DNA from: Verrucomicrobiales bacterium
GTDB taxonomy: Bacteria > Verrucomicrobiota > Verrucomicrobiia > Limisphaerales > UBA9464
DNA length: 62,232 nucleotides
Assembly (NCBI GenBank): GCA_027488845.1
Contig: JAIYBC010000011.1
Location: 1-62,232, forward strand
Direction of reading: 5' to 3'
The notes beneath the pieces are model-generated. The model was not told where the DNA came from. It searched no databases and was given only the letters and a program-made list of their open reading frames with translations. Of this stretch, positions 28,301-35,467 are shown piece by piece. The position numbers and the translations under genes were made by a program. How positions within the stretch are numbered: the first letter of the stretch is position 1; each line of letters starts with the position of its first letter.

Positions 28301-29596
28301 CGCATCGCGGTGGACGGATATGACGCCGCCTCGGGCGCGATCACCTTGAACTGGGTGTTCACGCCGTCCGGCGGCGGTGGCGGTGGCGGCGGCGGTGGCG
28401 GGACCGGCCAGCCGGACCTGGCCGTCTGGGTTCCGTCCCTCAATCCCCGCGTCGAGCTCCGAACCTTCGCCGCGGGCGACTGCTCGGTGAACGAGGGATG
28501 CGGCGTCGTCGGGCGCCGTCGCCTGCTGACCTTCGACACCGAGGTCCGCAACCAGGGCACCGCCGACGTCCGCCTCGGCGTGGCCGGCCCCGGCAACACC
28601 AACTTCGTCTGGGATCCCTGCCACGGCCACTACCACTGGCTGAACTACGCCAACTACCGCCTGGTCGGCACCAACGGCGTCCTGGCCACGGGTCGGAAGG
28701 TCGGCTTCTGCCTCCTGGACAGCATCCATTGGAGCACCACCAACGGACCTTCCACCTCGCGTTACGACTGCCAGAACCAGGGCATCTCGGCGGGTTGGGG
28801 CGACGTGTACGGCCGCAACCTCTCCTGCCAATGGATCGACATCACCGACGTCCCGGACGGCGACTACTGGCTGGAGGTCGAGGTCGATCCCGCAAACCAG
28901 TTCGCCGAATCCGACGAATCGAACAACGTCGGCCGGATCGCGGTGCAGATCCGGCCGGTGGTCGTCCCGGCGAACGACACCATCGCCGCGGCGCGCGAGA
29001 TCCACGGGGTGAGCGGCTATGTGCACGGGAACAACTCCGGGGCCACGGCCGATCCGGGCGACCCGGAGGTCGGATCCGGGGCCACCGTCTGGTTCCGCTG
29101 GATCGCCCCCTGCACGGGCACGGCGGTCTTCGACACCGAGGGAACCTTCTTCGACACGGTCCTCGGCGTCTACCGGGGAACCAACAACGCCGCGCTCACT
29201 CGGATCGCCCTGAACGACGACGCCCCGGGAGGCACCTGGAGCCGTGTCAGCTTCGCCGCGACCGAAGGCGTCGCCTACCTCATGGCGTTCGACAGCTATT
29301 CCCCGTCGGAGACCGGCCGTCACCGGCTTCATTGGGTCCTCCAAGGTGGCGCGTGTCCGCCTGCGCCCCGGCCGCTGCCCATCGAACGCCCCTTGGCCAA
29401 TGGTCCCTTCACGGTCGGCTTCTTCGGCGAGACCGGCGAGACCTACGCGATGGACGTCTCGGAGGACATCTCCAACCCCGCGGGCTGGGTGCGTCTGTTG
29501 ACGACCACGGGCGAGGGGAGATCGATGACCTTCACCGACAACAGCGCCAACCAGCACGTGCTGCGCTACTACCGCATCGTCCAGGTGGTGCCGTAA
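25325..29596 (+). CDS. Giant secreted serine protease with PPC repeats and an intact lysyl-oxidase-like domain
   Basis: A 1,423-residue exported protein with signal peptide at about 15-38. The trypsin-like domain (about 225-462), akin to lysyl endopeptidases, has His282 in LTANHC, Asp337 in NDHSFL and Ser411 in EPGSSGGP. Four PPC-type beta repeats (about 471-1011) share SFDTLL..Y.G and YRIAVDGY. After an 11-glycine linker comes a lysyl-oxidase-like domain (about 1030-1212) with WDPCHGHYH (copper ligands His1100, 1102, 1104), Lys1125 in GRKVGFC, Tyr1162 in WGDVY, and CQWIDITDV. A fifth PPC repeat and a C-terminal beta-domain follow. The next gene is a tandem paralogue. It is probably a cell-surface or secreted degradative enzyme; oxidase activity is inferred from residues. 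Confidence 0.9.
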   Translation: MNGPDSVTSRRSNLVGRLRGAALWILLGLFVPTSLFAARTDMPSRVKESADPVKAVPTPKASLHGLRPARHLGLPAPDLAPVREEDEKVSMKQDGKAPRRIGIKRPIANLSPAAPEWNRLPDGTRVWVGRVDSAGALGVRLHFTGVRLPKGAYFLVYDAANPAMVEGPFDAAYLGGRDSFWSSTVFASEVVVEAVVPAEEPDAAFGIGELTHNYRSPGEDQAKNAGSCEINFACEFAQWGTTGNAVSGIGAVGAAGSLFCTGCLLNDENPAAGTDYYLTANHCISGQSEADTLEFYWLYQTATCTSSEPNPATVPRTRGGADILSRRVRGTGTDQNDHSFLRLRGTIPAGVTYAGWTIDSPAAGEDITCIHHPDGDYKRISHGTVNAGRSTANFWNILWTPGRGVTEPGSSGGPIFNARKQVIGQLFGGPSACANTDPAQQNDDFGRFSITFGHVRAWLLNETPPPPPAAPTNDLFATPRLLAGAAGTVTDDSSDAGRQSGEPTITGNGGGAMLWYSWTAPANGTATFTTAGSSFDTLLGVYRGTALGSLTVVGENDDAANGNLSSRVQFTATAGVTYRIAVDGYGGEAGTVVLNWTSTGVPTNNDRFADATLLRGARGQANGTNVGYTRETGEPTHQPTGIPAANVGQRSAWWYWIAPASGAVTIDTAGSAFDTVLAVYTGTSVTALTSVAQNDDVGSQLLTSRVEFVAVAGTTYRIAVDGYRSTAGTQSEGAIVLNWVGQESVVGNDSFANAVLITGASGTAVGSNTNYTHEVGEPGHAGNANQASAWWRWTATAGGPVRFFTAGSSFDTVLAVYTGTAVNALVPVASNDDVGNDDLTSSVTFTAVAGTVYHIAVDGYRSQTSGVQSTGAIQLAWAGTSVPTNNDRFADARVLSGNSGQVLGSNVGYSRENGEPNHAAGAGVRSAWWTWTAPTNGAVILDTEGSGFDTLLAAYVGADVAALSLVTENDDSGGSAVRTSRITFDATAGTVYRIAVDGYDAASGAITLNWVFTPSGGGGGGGGGGGTGQPDLAVWVPSLNPRVELRTFAAGDCSVNEGCGVVGRRRLLTFDTEVRNQGTADVRLGVAGPGNTNFVWDPCHGHYHWLNYANYRLVGTNGVLATGRKVGFCLLDSIHWSTTNGPSTSRYDCQNQGISAGWGDVYGRNLSCQWIDITDVPDGDYWLEVEVDPANQFAESDESNNVGRIAVQIRPVVVPANDTIAAAREIHGVSGYVHGNNSGATADPGDPEVGSGATVWFRWIAPCTGTAVFDTEGTFFDTVLGVYRGTNNAALTRIALNDDAPGGTWSRVSFAATEGVAYLMAFDSYSPSETGRHRLHWVLQGGACPPAPRPLPIERPLANGPFTVGFFGETGETYAMDVSEDISNPAGWVRLLTTTGEGRSMTFTDNSANQHVLRYYRIVQVVP

Positions 29597-29685
29597 TCCA
29601 GGGACTTCGGCCCCGGTGGAAGCCTCCCTGGGCTTCCCGGGTTTTCCTGTCCTTTTGTGGGTTTCCGGGGCCATTGTTGTGGACG

Positions 29686-32600
29686 ATGAAGCTCGTCCCG
29701 TTTCCGGCGTCGCTGGCTTGGGTTTTGTGTCTTTGGATCTCGGTGGCTCAGGGGGCTTCCCCCCAGATGCCCGAATGGGTGAAACGGGAGGCGGCCCCGG
29801 CCAAGGTCCGCAAGGCGCCGGTGTCGCCGGCCGCGGGAATCCGTCCGTCCTCCGAGGTCCGGCTGGAAGCGCCGGATCTGCGGGAGGTGTTCGCCGAGGA
29901 CGCCGCGGCACGGGCGAACTCGGTACAGTCCAAGGGACCCGCACGCGTCGGCATCCGACGTCCGCTTGGCGCGGGACTCGCGGTGGCCGGTTCCAAGGCG
30001 CCATGGACATCCCTGGCTTCCGGTGAGCGGGTCTGGACCGGTCGGATCCAATCGGAAGGCGCCCACGGACTTCGGGTCCGCTTTGAGGAGGTGTCGTTGC
30101 CGACGGGTGCCGAGATCCTGGTCTACGACACCCTGAACCCGGAACGGTTCGAGGGCCCCTTCGACCTGGAATACCTCGCGGGCCGGGGTGGGTTCTGGTC
30201 GCCGAGCGTCTTTTCCTCCGACGTGACCGTGGAGTGCCGGGTTCCGGCCGGCGGGGCTTCGGCGGCGTTCCGGATCACCGAAGTGACCCACCGCTACGTG
30301 GCGCTGGGGAGCGAAGGCAAGTCGGACGAGTCCAAGGCCGCCGGCGCCTGCAACATCAACCTCGCCTGCGAAACGGCCTGGGTCGAGACGTCCAAGGCCG
30401 TGGCCGGCATCGGCAGCGTCGGGGCTTCCGGGGAGATCTTCTGCACCGGCTGCCTCCTGAACGACTCCAATCCCGCGGCGGGGACGGACTACTTCCTCAC
30501 CGCGGAACACTGCCTCACCAGCCAGTCCGAGGCCGACACCACGGAGTTCTACTGGAACTACCAGTCGGCCAGTTGCGCGGCGGCACCGCCGAATCCGGCG
30601 ACCGTTCCGAGGACGACCGGCGGCGCCGTGATCCTGTCCGCCCGCAGCCTTGAGAGCCTGAACGACCACTGCTTCCTCCGGCTCCGCGGGACCGTTCCGG
30701 CGGGCGTGACCTATGCCGGCTGGACCTCGGATCCGCCGGCGGCCGGGGAGGTGATCACCGGCATCCACCATCCGGACGGCGACTACAAGCGGATCAGCTT
30801 CGGCACGGCCACCGCGTTGGACGCCAACTACTGGAAGATCTCCTGGACCCGCGGCGTGACGGAGCCGGGCAGCTCGGGCTCCCCGATCTTCAACGCCCAG
30901 CGCCAGGTGATCGGACAGCTCTACGGCGGTTCCTCCAGCTGCTCCAACACCGACCCGGCGTTGCAGAACGACCAATACGGGCGCTTCAACATCACCTTCC
31001 CGTTGATCCGCCGCTGGCTGTTGAACGAGGCGGGGAATCCGCCGGCCAACGACAACCTCGCGGCGGCGACGGTCCTCACCGGCACTTCCGGCACCTCCGC
31101 CGAGGTGAACACCCAGGATGCGGGCAGCGAGACCGGCGAGCCGAACCATGGATCCTTCGGCGGCCGCAACTCGGTTTGGTACCGCTGGACCGCCCCGGCC
31201 ACGACCAACGTCACCTTCGAGGTCGTCGGGAACAACTTCGACAGCGTGCTCGCGGTGTACACGGGCACCAACATCGCCAGTCTCAAGCTGGTCATCGCCA
31301 ACAACGACGGCGATCTCGGCGTCACGGCGTCCCGGGTCGGCTTCGCGGTGGTCGCCGGACGGGAGTACCTCTTGGCCGTGGACGGCGCCGGCGGCGAGTA
31401 CGGCACCTTCCGCCTATCTTGGAGACCGGGCGGGGAGATCACCCGGCCGCCGAACAACAACTTCGCCGACGCGGCCCAGGTGGTTGGGTTCGGCGGGATC
31501 TACCATTCCAGCAACCGTGGATTCACCCGTGAGACCGGTGAACCGGTGCATGCGGGCACCGCGGGCGCACGGTCGGCGTGGTGGGTCTGGACCGCGCCCA
31601 TCACCGCCACGGTGAACGTCAACACGATCAACAGCTCCTTCGACACGCTGCTCGCGGTGTACCGCGGCAACTCGGTGTCCGCCCTGACCACGGTGGCCTT
31701 CAACGACGACATCAGCGCCGCCAACCAGATATACCAGAGCTCTCTCGACTTCTCGGCGGTCGCCGGCCAGACCTACCGGATCGCCGTGGACGGCTACGTG
31801 GACGCCTTCGGACAGGAGGAGGGGGAGATCCGCCTGGAGGTCTCCCAAGGCGGTGGAACCCCGGGCCCGAACAACGCCTTCGCCTCGGCCGCCGCCATCA
31901 CGGGCGCGACGGGCAGCGCGACCGGAAACAACGTCAACTTCAGCCGCGAAGCCGGTGAACCCAGCCACGCCGGGATCGCCGGCCAGCGCTCGGCCTGGTG
32001 GAGGTGGACCGCACCCGCGACCGGCGTTTACGTCTTCGAGACGGTCGGTTCCGCCTTCGACACGGTCCTCGCCGTCTACACCGGTTCGGCGGTGAACGGC
32101 CTCACAGAGGTCGCCTCCAACGACGACATCCTCCTCGGCGACGTCTGGCAGAGCCGCGTGAGCTTCAACGCCACACAGGGGCAGGTCTACCGGATCGCCG
32201 TGGACGGCTTCTTCGAGACGGGGACGACGCAGGAGCAGGGCAACATCCGGCTCGCCTGGCGCCAGTCCTCGACGCTGGTGGAGCAGGGTGACCTCATGCC
32301 GGTGGCGGGTTCCGCCGCTCCCCGTGTGGAGTCCCGCACCTTCCTCGCGTCGGATTGCGAGGTCGCCGCCGGCTGCGGGATCGTCGGTGCCCGTCGCCTG
32401 CTGCTCGCCGACCTGGAGATCCGCAACATCGGGACCGTCCCGATCGTCCTCGGTTCCCCGTCGGTGGCCAACGGCTTCGTGACCAACGCTTGCCGCACCG
32501 GTTGGGAGTGGCCCGGGTTCGTGACGCTGCGTCTGTTGTCCACCAACGGCGCTTCGATCCTGTCGCGAGACGTCTCCATGTGCGTCTCGGACAACCTGCG

Positions 32601-33471
32601 TTGGAACACGTCGGCGGGTCCGGCGACCGCGCAGTTCAACTGCGACTCCCAGGGTCTGTCCGCAGGTTGGGCCGCGACGTCCACGGCCGGGGCGGCCTGC
32701 CGTTGGCTGGATGTGACGGACGTCGCTGCGGGTTCCTATCTGCTCGAGGTCGTGGTGGATGCCGCCGGACGCATCACCGAGGCGTCCGAGACCAACAACG
32801 TCGTCCGGATCCCCGTGGTGATCGAGGCCCCGGTCACGGTGCCGAACGACGCCTTCGCGACGCCGTTCCTCCTTTCCGGGAACTCGGGGGCGACCAACGG
32901 GACCACCCTGGGCGCCACCCTCGAGGCCGGCGAACCCACGGCCACCGGGCGTTCCACGGTCTGGTTCTCCTGGACCGCGACCTGCGACGGCACGGTGGTG
33001 TTCGACACCCTGGGCAGCGCGTTCGACACCTACATCTCCGCATACTCCGGCTCGGCCTTGGGTGGACTGACGCTGGTCGCGGAGAACGACGACATCGGGG
33101 AAGTGACCCAGAGCGAGATCCGAATCCTGGCCTCGGTCGGCCAGGGCTACCGCATCCGGGTCGACGGCTACGATCCCTCGGCGTCCGGTTCCTACACGTT
33201 GAATTGGCGGGTTGAGAACCCGACCGGCTGCGGCGGCGCGATCGCGATCAGCGGAGCGGTGATGACGGCCGGCGGACTCGAGGTGTCGTTCACCGCGGCC
33301 AACGGGACACGCTATGCGCTCCAATCCACCGAGAACCTGGGTGTCCTCCCGGTGGTTTGGACCCAGGTGACCACGGCGACGGGAACCGGCGCGGTGATCC
33401 GCCTGGTCGATCCCGCCTCGGCGCCGGGCCAGAGGCCGTCCCGCTTCTACCGGATCGTGACGGTTCCCTGA
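29686..33471 (+). CDS. Paralogous secreted serine protease with PPC repeats and a degenerate lysyl-oxidase-like domain
   Basis: A 1,261-residue tandem paralogue of the preceding gene. Signal peptide is 1-23; the triad is His275 (LTAEHC), Asp327 (NDHCFL) and Ser397 (EPGSSGSP). Three PPC repeats (about 453-860), a lysyl-oxidase-like domain (about 868-1047), one more PPC repeat and a C-terminal beta-domain ending RFYRIVTVP follow. In the oxidase-like domain the cysteines and CRWLDVTDV are kept, but the copper motif reads CRTGWEW. The Lys position is Asp962 (SRDVSMC) and the Tyr position falls in TSTAG, so copper and quinone chemistry should be lost. It has one PPC repeat fewer than its paralogue. 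The membrane-protein gene starts 4 bases after its stop. Confidence 0.9.
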   Translation: MKLVPFPASLAWVLCLWISVAQGASPQMPEWVKREAAPAKVRKAPVSPAAGIRPSSEVRLEAPDLREVFAEDAAARANSVQSKGPARVGIRRPLGAGLAVAGSKAPWTSLASGERVWTGRIQSEGAHGLRVRFEEVSLPTGAEILVYDTLNPERFEGPFDLEYLAGRGGFWSPSVFSSDVTVECRVPAGGASAAFRITEVTHRYVALGSEGKSDESKAAGACNINLACETAWVETSKAVAGIGSVGASGEIFCTGCLLNDSNPAAGTDYFLTAEHCLTSQSEADTTEFYWNYQSASCAAAPPNPATVPRTTGGAVILSARSLESLNDHCFLRLRGTVPAGVTYAGWTSDPPAAGEVITGIHHPDGDYKRISFGTATALDANYWKISWTRGVTEPGSSGSPIFNAQRQVIGQLYGGSSSCSNTDPALQNDQYGRFNITFPLIRRWLLNEAGNPPANDNLAAATVLTGTSGTSAEVNTQDAGSETGEPNHGSFGGRNSVWYRWTAPATTNVTFEVVGNNFDSVLAVYTGTNIASLKLVIANNDGDLGVTASRVGFAVVAGREYLLAVDGAGGEYGTFRLSWRPGGEITRPPNNNFADAAQVVGFGGIYHSSNRGFTRETGEPVHAGTAGARSAWWVWTAPITATVNVNTINSSFDTLLAVYRGNSVSALTTVAFNDDISAANQIYQSSLDFSAVAGQTYRIAVDGYVDAFGQEEGEIRLEVSQGGGTPGPNNAFASAAAITGATGSATGNNVNFSREAGEPSHAGIAGQRSAWWRWTAPATGVYVFETVGSAFDTVLAVYTGSAVNGLTEVASNDDILLGDVWQSRVSFNATQGQVYRIAVDGFFETGTTQEQGNIRLAWRQSSTLVEQGDLMPVAGSAAPRVESRTFLASDCEVAAGCGIVGARRLLLADLEIRNIGTVPIVLGSPSVANGFVTNACRTGWEWPGFVTLRLLSTNGASILSRDVSMCVSDNLRWNTSAGPATAQFNCDSQGLSAGWAATSTAGAACRWLDVTDVAAGSYLLEVVVDAAGRITEASETNNVVRIPVVIEAPVTVPNDAFATPFLLSGNSGATNGTTLGATLEAGEPTATGRSTVWFSWTATCDGTVVFDTLGSAFDTYISAYSGSALGGLTLVAENDDIGEVTQSEIRILASVGQGYRIRVDGYDPSASGSYTLNWRVENPTGCGGAIAISGAVMTAGGLEVSFTAANGTRYALQSTENLGVLPVVWTQVTTATGTGAVIRLVDPASAPGQRPSRFYRIVTVP

Positions 33472-33474
33472 GCG

Positions 33475-35208
33475 ATGCCTCCGTCCGACGCGAACCACTT
33501 CCGCCTGCTGCTCGGGGTCAACCTCGTCTCGGCCTGGCGGAGGATTCTGTCCCTCCGTGAGAAGTCCATGTTCCTCATGGGGGTCATCGGGCTTTTCCTC
33601 GTCGGCTACGCGGGATTGGCGTACGGCCTCTTCTACAGCGGCCTGCGTTTCATCTCGCGGTTCCCGGGGCTCGGCGGGCTGCTGGTGGAACGGCTCCTGT
33701 TCCTCCTGTTCGCCTGCCTCTTCGCGCTGCTGCTCATCAGCAACCTGGTGATCAGCTACTCGAACCTGTTCCGGAACCGTGAGGCGTCGTTCCTCCTCAC
33801 GCTCCCGATCCCCAACGACGTGGTGTTCCGGTGGAAGTTCATCGAGTCGGCGGTGCTCGCCTCCTGGGCGTTCGTGTTCCTCATCGCCCCGCTCCTCCTC
33901 GCCTACGGACGCATCCACCACGTCCCCTGGCACTTCTATCCGGCCACCCTCGGCCTCGTCGCGATGTTCGTCCTCCTGCCGGGGATCGCCGGGGCGGCGC
34001 TTTCGGTGGCCTTGGCCCGGCACCTCGACCGGAAGGCCTTCCAGATCCTGCTGCTGCTCGGCATCGGGCTGCTCGTCGGCCTGGTCTTCTTCCGCTCCCA
34101 ACCCAAGGCCGTCACCGAGGAGATGCTGCTGGAGTCGCGCGTGCTGGTGGTCATCGACCGCCTGCTCGACAACACGCGGGTGGTGCAGTTCCCCTTCCTG
34201 CCCAGCTACTGGCTCAGTTCGGCGGTGCAGAACTGGATGGAAGGGGCCCTGGCCGCGGCGTGGTTCCATGCCGGCGTCCTGGCCAGCTACACCCTCTTCT
34301 TCGGCGTGCTCGCCATGACCCGTCTCGGCGATCCCTTCCGCGAGGCCGCCGGGGTGGTCCAGTCGCGGGGTTCCGTCTTCTCCCGGTGGAAGTGGTTCCA
34401 GCGCCGCGAACAGGCCCTCGCGTCGAGGCCGGTCCGGCGGGATCTCCTGGAGGAATGGTTCGCCCGCATCCCCGGGCTGCCCTGCGACGTCGGCGCGATG
34501 ATGCTCAAGGATCTCCGGGTCTTCTGGCGGGACACCACGCAGTGGGGGCAGACGCTGATGCTCTTCGGACTGCTGGCGGTGTACCTGCTGAACCTCCGGC
34601 AGTTCACCCGCCAGATGGACCAGGCGTTCTGGATCTCGTTGACCAGCTTCCTCAACCTCGGCGCCTGCTCGCTGAACCTGGCCACACTGACGACGCGGTT
34701 CGTCTTCCCCCAGTTCTCGCTCGAGGGCCGCAGGGTCTGGGTGATCGGCATGGCCCCGCTGGGAATGGCCCGCGTGGTGTGGTGGAAGTTCGCCACCGCC
34801 ACCGCCGCCACCCTGGTGCTGACCCTCGGGCTGACGCTCCTCAGCTGCCGGATGCTCCGCCTCGACCTCGCGCACACCGTCTACTTCGCGATGGCGATCA
34901 CCGTCATGACGGTGGTCTTGAACTCGATCGCGGTCGGGCTCGGGACGCTGTACCCCAACTTCCGGGAAACGAACCCCAGCAAGATCGTCAGCGGCTTCGG
35001 AGGCACGTTCTGCCTCGTCCTCAGCTTCACCTACATCGTCGTCTCGGTCGTGGTGCTCGCGGTGGGAAGCCCCTGGGGATGGCGCGGGGACGAAGACCAG
35101 CCCAGCCGCGCCGCGTTCGTGTGGACCGTGTTCGTGCTCGGATCGGCGTTGGCGGCGTGGTTTCCGGTGCGGCTCGGGATGCGGCGCGCGGCGGTGATGG
35201 AGCTCTGA
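33475..35208 (+). CDS. ABC-2-type membrane protein (putative ABC exporter permease)
   Basis: A 577-residue polytopic protein with about 12 hydrophobic segments, for example FLMGVIGLFLVGYAGLAYGL, LLFACLFALLLISNLVI, and a terminal block of four to five helices from about 380. NREASFLLTLPIPNDVVFRWKF at about 100-120 is typical of ABC-2 permeases of the putative ABC exporter class. No ATPase subunit gene is adjacent, so it would need one encoded elsewhere. It begins 4 bases after the second protease gene and is probably cotranscribed with it, which makes a link to protease export or envelope processing conceivable but unproven. Confidence 0.8.
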   Translation: MPPSDANHFRLLLGVNLVSAWRRILSLREKSMFLMGVIGLFLVGYAGLAYGLFYSGLRFISRFPGLGGLLVERLLFLLFACLFALLLISNLVISYSNLFRNREASFLLTLPIPNDVVFRWKFIESAVLASWAFVFLIAPLLLAYGRIHHVPWHFYPATLGLVAMFVLLPGIAGAALSVALARHLDRKAFQILLLLGIGLLVGLVFFRSQPKAVTEEMLLESRVLVVIDRLLDNTRVVQFPFLPSYWLSSAVQNWMEGALAAAWFHAGVLASYTLFFGVLAMTRLGDPFREAAGVVQSRGSVFSRWKWFQRREQALASRPVRRDLLEEWFARIPGLPCDVGAMMLKDLRVFWRDTTQWGQTLMLFGLLAVYLLNLRQFTRQMDQAFWISLTSFLNLGACSLNLATLTTRFVFPQFSLEGRRVWVIGMAPLGMARVVWWKFATATAATLVLTLGLTLLSCRMLRLDLAHTVYFAMAITVMTVVLNSIAVGLGTLYPNFRETNPSKIVSGFGGTFCLVLSFTYIVVSVVVLAVGSPWGWRGDEDQPSRAAFVWTVFVLGSALAAWFPVRLGMRRAAVMEL

Positions 35209-35467
35209 GTGGGATGGGGTGGAAGGGATTGGCACGCAGAGCCGCAAGGCCGGTGGAGCGGGGAGGGGGAAACCGTCGGTTTCCCAAGGCAGGACCGGTT
35301 GCCGAAGGGGGATCGCCGGTTGGGACCAGTTCGGTTGTCCCGTTGGCGTCTTGTCCCGTTCGCGTGGGCCCGGTCCATCGGATTTCTTCGCTGCATCACG
35401 GACGGAACGCCCGCATTCCGCGGCTCCGGGGTTGAATCGGTGGCGGTCGGGGGCACTCTCTCCTCAA
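35209..35467. other. Intergenic region with hairpin and repeat copy
   Basis: No gene was seen in this 259-base gap. It holds a CGCCAAG-family repeat remnant (about 35229-35252) and a perfect 8-bp hairpin, GGGAAACC / GGTTTCCC with a 3-base loop at 35267-35285. The hairpin could end transcription of the protease-permease operon although no T-run follows. A promoter for the cytochrome-domain gene must lie here but was not identified. Confidence 0.5.
35267..35285. terminator. Hairpin, possible terminator without T-run
   Basis: GGGAAACC (35267-35274), loop GTC, GGTTTCCC (35278-35285). It lies about 60 bases after the ABC-2-type gene. There is no U-tract, so termination activity is uncertain. Confidence 0.4.

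Noticed and set aside
31414-35247. 1,277-codon minus-strand open frame
   Set aside because: It is antisense to the second protease and the ABC-2-type gene; its His/Glu/Arg-rich sequence has no family features.
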